Source: JALOAF01 sp035446765
GTDB taxonomy: Bacteria; Patescibacteriota; Gracilibacteria; Absconditabacterales; Absconditicoccaceae
Length of the DNA stretch: 36,647 nt
Direction: 5' to 3'
NCBI GenBank assembly: GCA_035446765.1
Contig: DAOTFU010000008.1
Coordinates: forward strand, 1-36,647
In this document: positions 20,710 to 30,948 of the stretch, piece after piece
Layout: each line of letters starts with the position of its first letter
How positions within the stretch are numbered: position 1 is the stretch's first letter
Made by a program: the position numbers and the translations under genes
The notes under the pieces: model-generated
Told to the model about the DNA's origin: nothing
The model's input: the letters and a program-made list of their open reading frames with translations, nothing else
Database searches by the model: none

Positions 20710-23700
20710 ATGCCTACAAAAAAAACAACAAAAAAAACAAATGTTTCTGCTAAAGTACAAAATCAAGTACCAGCAGTTTTCAAAGACTACTTTCAAAAAG
20801 ATGGTAGGATTTTTATTAAAAATCCAAAATCTTATCAAGATTTTCCTGATCTTTTGGATTTACAAAAGAAAGGTTATCAAGATTTTGTAGAAAAATATAT
20901 ACACAATTTGTTTGAAAATATAAATCCTATACGAGATATAGCATGAGAAAAATTACACGTAAGTATATCTGATATCAAAATATCTGAGCCTCAGAGTGAT
21001 ATGGATGAGTGTAAAAAGAAAGAGCTTACTTATGGGGGTATCATATCAGGTAAGGTAAAATTGGTAGAGATAGCAGAAGAGGAGTGAAAGAAACCAAGCG
21101 AAAAAGTGATATTTTCAAAACGTGCAAATATTTGAACATTACCATTGATGACTCCTTATGCCTCATATATAATCAATGGAGTAGAGAGGGTTATAATATC
21201 TCAAATAATTAGATCTTATGGTATATTTTATGCCAAAAAAGATTTTGGTTTTGGTTTTAAACTAATACCTGAGAGATGACCATGGGTAGAGACAAAAGTA
21301 GAGAAAACATGAGTAATGGTAGTTAGGATAAATAAATCTAGAAAATTTCCCATCACAACACTACTTAGAGTATTTGGAGCAGAGACAGATGAAAGCATTA
21401 AAGAGCTTTTTATAGACAATATAGACGAAGAAGATACAGATTATATAGATATTACTTTGAAAAAGGACCCAACAAGTGACGCGCTTTCCGCAGCTGAGTT
21501 TATATACAACAAACTTAGACCAGGAGAGCTGATTGATAGTCATAGTGCATTAGATTACATCAAAAATCAATTTTTGAATAATGATAGAATCAATATATGA
21601 AGAATAGCTAGGAGAAAAATCAATGCCAAACTTTGACTTTCAAAAAAACTTGATTCAGAAGAATCTAATCTTTTTGATTGAGAAGATTTGGTAGCTTCTA
21701 TCAAATATCTTATCAACTTATCAAATTACAAAAAATGATATTATGTAGATGATTCAGATCATCTTTCAAATAAAAGAGTAAGGACAATGTGAGAGATACT
21801 ATATTCTCATCTTGGTCCTGTGATGAGAAAGTTCGTAAAGTCTGTAAAATGAAAACTTTCTGTATTAAATATGGAAAATGCTATCAAGATTACAGACTTA
21901 GTAAACTTCAAAATAATTGATAATTCAATAAAGAGTTTTTTTGCTACATCTCAATTATCTCAATTTTTGGATCAAATTAATCCTTTGTCAGAATTAGAGC
22001 ACAAAAGAAGAATCACGGCTTTATGACCTGGATGACTCAAAAGAGAGACTGCAAAATTTGAAGTGCGTGATGTTCACCCATCACATTATGGTAGGATTTG
22101 TCCTATTGAGACACCAGAATGACAAAACATTGGATTGGTAATATATCAATCTTTGTTTTCTCATATAAATGATGAATGATTTCTTGAAACTCCAGCATTT
22201 AGAGTTTCAAAAGAAGTTGAAGCAAAAAAATCAAAATTATTAAATAGAATTGCAGATCGTGATATTTATGAGCTTGATGCAAAATGAAACCCAAACAAAA
22301 AAGTAATAGTAAAAGAAGATAATTATATAGATGCAAAATCTGCTGAAAAAATAGAACAAATATATGGTAAGCTTGGAGCATCAATCAAAGTAAAACCCTT
22401 TATAACTTATGAAGTAGAATATATATCGCCTGAGTTAGATGAAAAATATTTTATAGCAGATGCTACTACAGCTACAGATGAGCATGGTAATATTACTATA
22501 AAGCGTGTTGCAGCTAGGCATTTTGATGAAATGATCACACTACACATCAAGGATATTACACATGTAGATGTAAATCCATCGCAAATATTTTCGCCAAACA
22601 CTTCACTGATTCCTTTTTTGGATCATAATGATGCTGTGCGTGCCTCTATGGGTACTAATCAACATAGACAAGGTTTACCATTGTTAAAAAATGATGCACC
22701 TTTGGTAGGTACATGACTTGAATCTATTGTAAAAAATACTCATGCAGTTGTACTTGCAGAAGAAGACGGTGAGGTAATTTATGTAGATTGAAAAAGAATA
22801 AAAGTAAAATATAAATCTGGTATAAAAGAATACAAGCTTAATATATACAAAAGATCCAATGCAAAAACCTGCATAAACCAGGTTGCCAAAGTATCTTTAA
22901 AACAAAAAATAAAAAAATGAGATTTATTAGCAGAATGACCTTGTAGTGATGATTGAGAGCTAGCTTTATGAAAAAATCTCAAAGTGGCATTTATGCCTTG
23001 GAGAGGTTATAACTATGAGGACGCTATAGTAATATCTCAAAGACTTGTAAAAAATGATGCCCTTACATCTATACAAATAGAAGAAAAAGAAATAGAGGTA
23101 TCAGATACAAAACTTTGACCTGAAGAAACTACAAACGATATACCTTGAGTTTCTATGTCAAAATTGAAAAATTTGGATGAGGATGGTATTATAAGAGTTT
23201 GATCTATAGTAAAGTGATGAGATATATTAGTTTGAAAAATTACACCTAAATCTGAATGAGAATTAACCCCAGAAGAAAAGCTTATCCAAGCAATTTTTGG
23301 AGACAAATCTAAAAATGTGAAAGACACATCTTTGTATATGCCATCTGGAAGTGAATGAAAAGTGATAGAGGTAGTTATATTGGATGCAAAAAAGTGAGAT
23401 AGTTTGATGGCTTGAGTTAGAAAAAAAGTAAAAGTATATGTAGCTAGCACAAGAAAAATAGAAGTATGAGATAAATTAGCATGAAAACACTGAAATAAAG
23501 GTATTGTAGCAGTAGTTGTACCAGAAGAAGATATGCCATTTACCAAAGAATGAGAGCCAATTGATGTTGTTTTAAATCCTTTGTGAGTAATATCTCGTAT
23601 GAATCTTTGACAATTGTTTGAGGTTCAATTGGGTTATATAGCACAAAAATACTGAATCAAGTTTTCAGTATGATCTTTCTCTGGGTTCTGATTGGATGAT

Positions 23701-24339
23701 TTCAAATCTCTTATCAAAGAGCTTTGAATAGAGAATGAAGTAAATGCAGAAGTATTTGATTGATCGACATGACAAGCATATAATCAAAGAGTTACAGTTT
23801 GATATATGCACCTATTAAAATTAGTTCATATGGTAGAAGATAAAATACATGCTAGATCAGTTTGACCATATTCCTTGATTACCCAACAACCACTTTGATG
23901 AAAATCTAGACAATGAGGTCAAAGATTTGGAGAGATGGAAGTTTGGGCTTTAGAAGCTTATTCTGCTGTATATACACTTCAAGAAATGCTTACCTTAAAA
24001 TCAGATGATGTAATATGAAGAAATAAAATGTATGAATCTATCATCAAATGACAAAAGCCAAATATCTGATGATTACCTGAATCTTTCAATCTTGTTACAT
24101 ATCTATTTAAGTGATTGGCCCAAAATATCAAACCTCTCAACAATGAAGAATTGGAAGATTTAAAACAAGAAAGGATAAATAAAATCAAGGATTTATGATT
24201 ATCTCAGATGATGAGTGAGTCGGTTATAAGTGATGAAGATGAGATTAAGGATTCAGATATTGAGTCTGTAGAAGAAAAAGAGGATATTATAGATAAAGTG
24301 ATAGAAGATATGGTAGAAAGTGGAGAAATTGATGACTAG
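20710..24339 (+). CDS. rpoB: DNA-directed RNA polymerase beta subunit (1,209 aa)
   Basis: RpoB forms one half of the catalytic pincer. The frame runs from ATG 20710 to TAG 24337-24339 with many TGA codons at Gly positions. Recognised segments in order: IGTLPLMTPYASYIINGVER (N-terminal protrusion/lobe), the rifampicin-pocket-type region FFATSQLSQFLDQINPLSEL with HKRRITALGPGGL, HPSHYGRICPIETPEG, GTNQHRQGLPLL, FMPWRGYNYEDA and, at the C-terminus, KSRQGGQRFGEMEVWALEAY; in the last, one Gly of GG is TGA. The N-terminus carries a short Thr/Lys-rich extension (MPTKKTTKKTN). The last 40 residues are acidic. rpoC follows after 65 nt. Confidence 0.97.
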
Positions 24340-24404
24340 ATTTTATTGTGTTTTACATTGAATTAGTCATTAGTAAAAAATTTTACAAAATAAAATTTTC
24401 CCCT

Positions 24405-27400
24405 ATGCAAAAAACAAAATTTGATTGAATTGCTGTTACATTGGCATCAGTAGAGGACATTTCCAAACGATCTCACGGAGCAGTAGACAATCCAGATACC
24501 GTAAACTATAGGACGTGAAGACCAAAACAACATTGATTATTTTGTGAGTCAATTTTTTGACCAGTAAAAAATTATGAATGTAGTTGTGGTAAATATAAAT
24601 GAGTAAGATATAAATGAATTGTATGTGAAAGATGTGGAGTAGAAGTAACTAGTTCTAGAGTAAGAAGATCTAGGATGGGTCATGTTGAACTTGCATCTCC
24701 AGTTGTACATGCTTGGTATAAATCTAGTCCTTCTGGTGGTATACACCAATTGTTGCAATTATCTTCAAATGAGATAGATAGGATACTAACTTTTGTAAAA
24801 TATTCTGTAGCAAAAGATGTTTCTGAGGATCAAAAAAAACTATTGGTAAAGAAATTGGAAGAAAATCTAGAGAATAAAACCAAAGAATTGGACGAATTGT
24901 TTAAACAAGAATCAAAAGAATCCAAAGATAATGCAAAAAAAATGAAAGAAATAGAGTCTTTATATCAAGAAAATAAAGAGTCTATAGCAAAAGAATTTAA
25001 TAGACTAAAATCAATAATTTCTGATTTAGGTTTTGCTAGTACAATACTAGAAAGTGATTATAGAAATATTTTTTGGCAATATTCTGATATTGTTAAATTT
25101 GTATCATGACCAGAATGAATACTGGAGATGCTTCAAAATATAGACGTAAAAAAAGAAATCAAAAAGAGATTAGAAGAATATTCAAAATTAAAATCAGAAG
25201 ATCAAAAAAAGAAGCTTATGTCTTTAATAAAATTACTTATAAATTTATATGTTTCTGGAGTTAAGCCAGAAAATATGGTATTAAGAAAGTTGCCAGTTAT
25301 ACCACCTGATCTTAGGCCTGTAGTACAATTAGATGGTGGAAAATTTGCTTCATCTGATGTAAACTTATATTACAGGAGAGTTTTGATGAGAAATATCAGA
25401 CTTAGAAAAATGATTCAAGTATGAATGCCAGATGTAGTAAAAAAGAACGAAATTAGATTATTGCAAGAATCTGTTAATAATTTATTAGTATGAGAAAAAT
25501 GATGATCTGGACCAGGTTGAGCATGAATTAAGGTGTTTAAGTCATTATCAGATATGCTTTCTGGTAAAGAATGAATTTTTAGAAAAAATTTGCTTTGAAA
25601 GAGAGTTGACTATTCATGAAGATCTATTATTACAGTAGGTCCAGATTTGAGATTGGATGAATGTGGTTTGCCAATATATATCGCTGTAAAGATGTTTACG
25701 CCCTTTATCATAGGTAAGCTTATAGACAAAAAAATTGTATATACACCAAAACAAGCTGAGAAGCTAATCAAAGATTGATCTCCTATAGCTTTAAAGTTTT
25801 TGGAAGAAGTAATCAAAGATAAATATGTTTTATTAAATCGTGCTCCTACATTACATAGGCTTTCTATAGAGGCTTTCAAAATTAAGCTGATGTCATGAAA
25901 AACAATTAGGATACATCCTCTTGTTTGTCCAGCTTTCAATGCCGACTTTGATGGAGATCAAATGGCTGTACACCTTCCTTTATCAGACGAAGCACAAAAG
26001 GAAGCAAAAGAAATTATAGCAGCTGACAAAAATATTCTTAGACCAGGTTCTTGAGAGCCTACTATTACTCATTCTCAAGATATGGTTTTGGGTATTTACT
26101 ACCTAACAGATTTTTTCGATCCTAAATATCCTGACTACAATACAGAACAAGAATGGCAAGAAAAAACTCCGATAGTATGATTTTTTGAATCTATGGAACA
26201 AGTTATCAAGACCTTTGAAAATGGTGAGATTGTAGAAAAAGATAAGATAGTTTTAAAGTTTAAAAACAAGCATATTACGACAACAGTTGGTAGAGTAATA
26301 TTTAATTCAGTATTGCCTGAAAAGGTACAATTCGTAAACTTCAAACAAAGTAAAAAAGAACTGAAAAATCTACTTAGTGCAATATTTGACAATTACGATA
26401 TGTCTACTACTGTCAATGTGGCAGATGATATCAAGGATTTGTGATTTTCGTATGCTACTATAGCAGCCAATTCAATCAATATTTTAGATATGAAAGTTCC
26501 AGCTGAAAAAGAGGAAACTCTCAAAGTTTGAGAGAAAAAGGCAAACGAAATATATAAATATTTTTACAAATGATTTTTCTCTGAAGATGAAAAACATAGA
26601 CTGATTGTGGAAGTTTGGTCAGAAACAAAATCAAATGTAGAGCAATATCTAAAAAATATTATTTGACCAGGAAATAATCTATATAGTATGGTAGATTCAT
26701 GAGCTAGATGATCTCAAACTCATATGACTCAGATATCTGGTATGAAATGATTAGTAGTAAATCCAAAATGAGAAATTATTGAACTTCCTATTAAATGAAG
26801 TTTTGTAGAATGATTGAAACCAACAGAATATTTTATTTCTGCACACTCATGAAGAAAAGGTAAAGCTGATACTGCTCTTAGGACAGCTGAATCATGATAT
26901 CTTACTAGAAAACTTTGTGATTCTTCACAAGAAGTAATTGTGAGGACTGAAGACTGTGGTACAGAAAAAAGCATATATCTTACAAAAGAAGAGTCAGAAT
27001 TAAAATGAGAAGATTTCTTTGATGTAATATACTGAAGAGTTTTGGCAAAAGATGTAGAAGATGAAAAATGAAATATAATATTGAAAAAATGAGAAATGCT
27101 AGACAAAGACAACATATCTTTGCTTGAGAATGACAATATAAAATGAATCCACTTTAGATCTCCATTGATATGTAATTCTCCTAGTGGAGTATGTCAAAAA
27201 TGTTATGGTATGGATTTAGCTACTAGAAAGACAGTAGAAATCTGAGTGCCAGTTGGTATTGTGGCTGCACAGTCAATCTGAGAGCCGGCTACACAGCTGA
27301 CTATGCAAACTTTTCACCATGGTTGAGTTGCTGGATGAGCCGACATGTCTCAAGGTATAGACAGAATTAAACAATTGTTTGAAGTTAGAGCACCAAAAAA

Positions 27401-28217
27401 ACCTGCAGTAGTTGCACCATTTGATGGAGTTGTAAGATTTACAGAAAAATGAGCTGACAAACACATAAATATAGAATCAGAATATCAAAAGAAACCTTAT
27501 ATACTCAAAGAGGGATATGAATTTACAGTCAAAAAATGAGATTCTATAAAGAAATGATGAGATTATGCATCAAAATGAAGAAGTAAACTAAAAGTACAAG
27601 AAGAATGAGTAGTAATTGAAAAAAAGAAAGATAGCATTGTATTTGGTATAAAAGAGGTTTCTAAAAAATCTTATAAATGATTGTCTATCAGATGAATTAA
27701 AGAGTGAGATCACGTTTATAAGTGACAAATATTGACCAATTGAGCTATAGATATATCAGAGTACAAAGATATCGTATGAGATTTACAGGCTCAAAAATAT
27801 ATCATAAGTGAAGCTAAGAGAGTATATTCAGCTCAATGACAATGATTAAATGATAGGCATATTGAGGTAGTTGTTAAACAATTGTTCTCAAAAGTATTTA
27901 TAGAAAAACCTGGAGACACTTCATTTATACCTTGAACTTATATCAAGTATGAAGATTTTGTAAAAATTAATGAAGAGTTAGTAGAACAATGAAAAAAACC
28001 TGCTCAATGAAGAAGACTTGCCTTGGGTCTTACAAATATAGCCAAAGAGACAGACTCTTGGTTGTCTGCTGCATCATTCCAAGAAACTATTAGAGTGATG
28101 GTAGGTGCATCATTGAAATGAGCTATAGATGAGCTATCAGACCTAAAATCAAATGTAATCATATGAAGACTTTTACCTGTTTGAGAGGTTTATAGAAAAA
28201 CAAATGGTTACGAATAA
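24405..28217 (+). CDS. rpoC: DNA-directed RNA polymerase beta' subunit (1,270 aa)
   Basis: RpoC carries the catalytic magnesium site. ATG 24405 starts MQKTKFDGIAVTLASVEDIS. The N-terminal zinc-binding motif CSCGKYKGVRYKGIVCERCG is present; a Lys/Glu-rich coiled-coil insertion lies near residues 155-205. The active-site loop NADFDGDQMAVHLPLS is intact (three Asp), and the bridge/trigger region includes PATQLTMQTFHHGG followed by VAGGADMSQG, where two of the glycines are TGA. A second Cys cluster (CGTEKS, CNSPSGVCQKCYG) matches the second zinc site. The C-terminus ends GRLLPVGEVYRKTNGYE. Length is typical of a short bacterial beta'. Confidence 0.97.
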
Positions 28218-28241
28218 TCTAATTATCAAGCCTAGTTTTTC

Positions 28242-28269
28242 TTGACAATAAGAAGCAAATCAGTATAAA
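28242..28269 (+). promoter_or_regulatory. Strong promoter before rpmA-rpmF-nusB
   Basis: A consensus TTGACA (28242-28247), 16-nt spacer and TATAAA (28264-28269), giving a start about 30 nt before the L27 ATG. This is the best promoter match in the window and would decouple rpmA-rpmF-nusB from rpoBC. Confidence 0.75.
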
Positions 28270-28308
28270 AAAGTCCGTTATTTTTAATTTACAAATTAAT
28301 GAATTGTT

Positions 28309-28803
28309 ATGGCACACAAGAAGGCCGCAGGATCGGCCAAGAACTTAAGAGACTCAAAACCAAAGTATAGAGGAGTCAAAATCTTCTGATGACAAAATGC
28401 AAAAGCATGAAATATAATTATTAGACAAAAATGAAATAAGTATGAAGCTTGAAAAAATACTTATATTGCAAAAGATTTTTCTATACATGCGGAAATAGAT
28501 GGTGTAGTTACCTTTTCAAAATCGCACAAACAAAGGTTTGATGGTAGAAAATATCTCAAAACTATAGTAAATGTTTTACCTTTGGAAGTTGAAAAACCAG
28601 TGGTTAAGGTTACTAAAAAAACTGAAGTTGAAAAAAAACCAGCAGCTAAAACAACAACAAAGAAAGCTGTTGCGACAAAAAAACCAGCAGCTAAAAAAAC
28701 TACAGCCAAAAAAACAACAACAAAGAAAGCTGTTGCAACAAAAAAACCAGCAGCTAAAAAAACTGTTGCAAAAAAATCAACTTCAAAAAAAGTTGTAAAA
28801 TAA
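28309..28803 (+). CDS. rpmA: 50S ribosomal protein L27 with Lys/Ala-rich C-terminal tail (164 aa)
   Basis: L27 reaches the peptidyl-transferase centre with its N-terminus. ATG 28309 gives MAHKKAAGSAKNLRDSKPKY, the L27 start with AAGSAKN replacing the common GGGSTRN, then GVKIFGGQNAKAGNIIIRQKG and FSIHAEIDGVVTFSK. The core ends near residue 92, which is normal for the family (about 85). Residues 93-164 form an additional basic tail of KKPAAKK and TTKKAVATKKPAAKK units, like histone H1-type or mycobacterial HU tails. The tail comes from a 51-nt tandem duplication. TGA codes conserved glycines in the core; the tail contains no Gly. No rplU is found next to it. Confidence 0.94.
28651..28764 (+). 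repeat. 51-nt tandem duplication encoding the L27 tail
   Basis: Positions 28651-28701 and 28714-28764 are identical except for one base (GCGACA versus GCAACA), with a period of 63 nt. Each copy encodes TTTKKAVATKKPAAKKT. The near identity indicates a recent duplication or gene conversion within the coding sequence. Confidence 0.85.
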
Positions 28804-28831
28804 TTCATTTATAATTTAGACTAAAATTAAG

Positions 28832-29065
28832 ATGGCAGGAATATCTCCAAGAAAAAAGATCTCGAAACATAAATCTAGGACTAGACATTCTACACGAGAA
28901 AGATTAGCACTAAAAAAGCTTTCAAAAAAATATTCTACAAGTAAGTGCAATAATTGTGGTAAAACAAAATTATCCCATAGGGTTTGTCCACATTGTGGAT
29001 ATTATAAAGGTAAGCAAGTTATTACAATAAAATCTAAAAGCAAAGATACAGTAGTAGATGCATAA
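28832..29065 (+). CDS. rpmF: 50S ribosomal protein L32 (77 aa)
   Basis: ATG 28832 to TAA 29063-29065. The basic N-terminus (MAGISPRKKISKHKSRTRHS) is followed by the zinc ribbon CNNCGKTKLSHRVCPHCGYYKGK, with all four cysteines present as in the zinc-binding form of L32, then a Lys-rich end. It lies 28 nt after rpmA, with TTTATAATTT in the gap, and 31 nt before nusB. Length is slightly above the usual 57-65 because of the C-terminal extension (KSKSKDTVVDA). Confidence 0.93.
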   Translation: MAGISPRKKISKHKSRTRHSTRERLALKKLSKKYSTSKCNNCGKTKLSHRVCPHCGYYKGKQVITIKSKSKDTVVDA

Positions 29066-29096
29066 AAAGTTTAATCATTAAATTAAACTCTCAAAT

Positions 29097-29645
29097 ATGA
29101 AAGTTTGAAACAGAATAAATGCAAGAAAGGTGGTGTTGAGTTATTTTTATCAGCGCTGCTTTTTTCATAATCTTTGAAAACAAGATAAAACTGTAGATGC
29201 AGTATTGTCTGTAGACAATATATTTTCTTCTCAAGTAGAAGAGTTTGAAAAAGCCAAAGCAGAATTTATGGATAAAATAAAAGGTGAGTTAGAGATATCA
29301 AATGATGAAAATTTAGAATATTTTGTAAGTATATTTTTTGATAAACGATCTGTAGATGAGATAGATATGGACTATGTTTTCGCTGTATGAAAATCTTTTG
29401 AAAAATATTTTGATGAGACCATAGAAAAGGTAAACAAGCATACACAAAGCTTTTCTTTTTCAGAGATGAATACAATGAATCAATCTTTATTTCTTCTTGG
29501 TTATGTAGAGCGAAAAGTCTTAGAAACACCTAAAGAGGTGCTACTTAATGAACTTATTGAGTTAGCTAAAAGATATGATGATGAATGATCTCCAAAACTT
29601 ATAAATGGGATTATGCACAAAGTTTTCAATAATATACAAGAATAA
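29097..29645 (+). CDS. nusB: Transcription antitermination factor NusB (182 aa)
   Basis: NusB pairs with S10 and binds boxA of rRNA leaders. ATG 29097 gives MKVGNRINARKVVLSYFYQR, the family's R-x-x-AR-x-x-x-L-x-x-x-YQ start. The C-terminal half has the conserved RKVLETPKEVLLNELIELAK and SPKLINGIMHKVFNNI, equivalent to the usual E-LP-x-x-V-x-INEAVELAK and FVNGILD. A Gly before SPKLI is TGA. The central region is more divergent and somewhat longer than in E. coli NusB (139 aa). The start was set at the first ATG of the frame, 31 nt after rpmF, with no Shine-Dalgarno. Confidence 0.85.
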
Positions 29646-29676
29646 AAAAACGTCTAAACGAAACAGCGCTTAAACG

Positions 29677-29715
29677 TTGAAACGTTGCAACGATTTCACG
29701 TTGTGACGTTTTTTA
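29677..29715 (+). terminator. Terminator of the ribosomal/RNA polymerase block
   Basis: AACGTTGAAACGT and ACGTTGTGACGTT pair over 13 positions (one mismatch, two G-T) with a 12-nt loop, followed by TTTTTT. The T-tract overlaps the TAA stop (29713-29715) of the convergent methyltransferase gene. The stem shares the elements AAACGTT and GTTGCAACGA with the stem-loop at 17204. Confidence 0.8.
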
Positions 29716-30798
29716 TTTTTTCAAATATATTTTTACGTCTTCTCCATTATTATTTAAATTTTTGATTTTGAAATCGTATCATATCATACGATCAGCTGGT
29801 TCTCGAGAGGATATAAAACATCCACTTGCTCCATTTTCATATATCTCAATCAAATTTTTGTAAAGTAATTCCATATTTTCATTGTCCATTCTCTTACCAT
29901 AAGGTGGATTGCAAACCACATATCCGTCCCATTTTTTGGTTTCTGAAATATCTTTTTTTTCAAATATTACTATATCATCTACACCAGCATTTACAGCATT
30001 TTGCCTAGCAAATCTGATCATTTTATCATCTATATCATTTCCAACAATTTTATAATCTCATTCAAATATTTTTCATCTCAATTTATTTTTCATTTCTTCA
30101 AATTTTTCTTTTTCGAATTCAACAAAATTTTGAAACGTAAATTTTCTATTCAACCCTGGTGCGATATTTTTTGCTATCATAGCTGCCTCAATACAGATAG
30201 TACCACTACCACACATTGGATCAAGTAGGGGAGCCTTAAAGTGCCGATTACAAAGTCTTATGAGACTAGCAGAAAGATTTTCCTTCAATGGAGCATCTCA
30301 AGTATCCTCTCTATATCATCTATTGTGCAAAGATTCTCCACTAGTATTTACAAATATACTGCACTTATTTTCAATGATCTGTACAAAGATATTTACCTCA
30401 TCTTTGTTTGGATCTGACATTCTTTGTTTATCATCTCATACGAGTTTTTTTATAATAGCCTTATTTACTATACTTTGAGTTGATCTTTGGCTATCTATTT
30501 TTGATTTAAAAATATTTGTCGTTACAGCTATTTTATGTCATTTTCAGATATATTTTTCTCGATCCATCCCATATACAAAATCAAAAAGTTGATCAAAATT
30601 TTCAATTCTATCACTTCACAACTCCATATATACCTTATTTGCTATCCTAGACTCCAAGTTGATTTTACAAATATCTTCCATACCTCATTCAATATACATT
30701 CATGTAGGAAAGTTGTCAAAAGTTTTGTATCACATTATTTTCAATTCTTGTGACAATACTGGAGCTGTTCATTTGAAGCAGGTTATTAGTAATTTCAT
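29713..30798 (-). CDS. THUMP-type class I RNA methyltransferase, RlmL/YpsC-like (361 aa)
   Basis: The frame runs from ATG 30798 to TAA 29713. It begins MKLLITCFKGTAPVLSQELK, as in the ferredoxin-like/THUMP RNA-binding half of RlmL-type enzymes (residues about 1-165, including YMELGSDRIENFDQLFDFVY). The Rossmann-fold methyltransferase half follows: S-adenosylmethionine loop DPMCGSGTICIEAAM near residue 191, GNDIDDKMIRFARQNA, and the catalytic NPPYGKRM near 295, as in N2-guanine/N6-adenine methyltransferases. Related enzymes make m2G in 23S rRNA or tRNA; which target applies here cannot be told. It converges on nusB, sharing its terminator region, and is divergent from the Elp3-like gene. Confidence 0.88.
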
Positions 30799-30837
30799 TT
30801 CATTTAATTTTAATAAATATATTTTATTTGTAAGGAA

Positions 30838-30855
30838 TAACGCAGTACTGCGTTA
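30838..30855. promoter_or_regulatory. Perfect 18-bp palindrome between divergent genes
   Basis: TAACGCAGTACTGCGTTA is a perfect palindrome in the 150-bp gap between the methyltransferase and Elp3-like genes. It lies 40 nt upstream of the methyltransferase ATG and 36 nt before the elp3 -35 box. Its position suggests a dimeric regulator site; it could equally be a hairpin with too small a loop to form well. Confidence 0.45.
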
Positions 30856-30890
30856 CGACCGTTCCCTACGACAAATGTAAGGTTTTATTC

Positions 30891-30918
30891 TTGAAAAAAT
30901 TTATTGTTTAAATACAAT
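30891..30918 (+). promoter_or_regulatory. Promoter of the Elp3-like gene
   Basis: TTGAAA (30891-30896), 16-nt spacer, TACAAT (30913-30918), about 30 nt before the ATG at 30949. Confidence 0.6.
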
Positions 30919-30948
30919 TCATATGCTATATTATTCAAAACAAAACAT

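Noticed and set aside
17269..28217. TGA as tryptophan (Mycoplasma-type code 4)
   Set aside because: TGA falls on conserved glycines, not tryptophans, in L12, L34, RpoB and RpoC, while TGG is used at Trp positions.
28582..28803. A separate histone H1-like protein
   Set aside because: The Lys/Ala-rich sequence is in frame with and continuous from the L27 core, with no own start signal.
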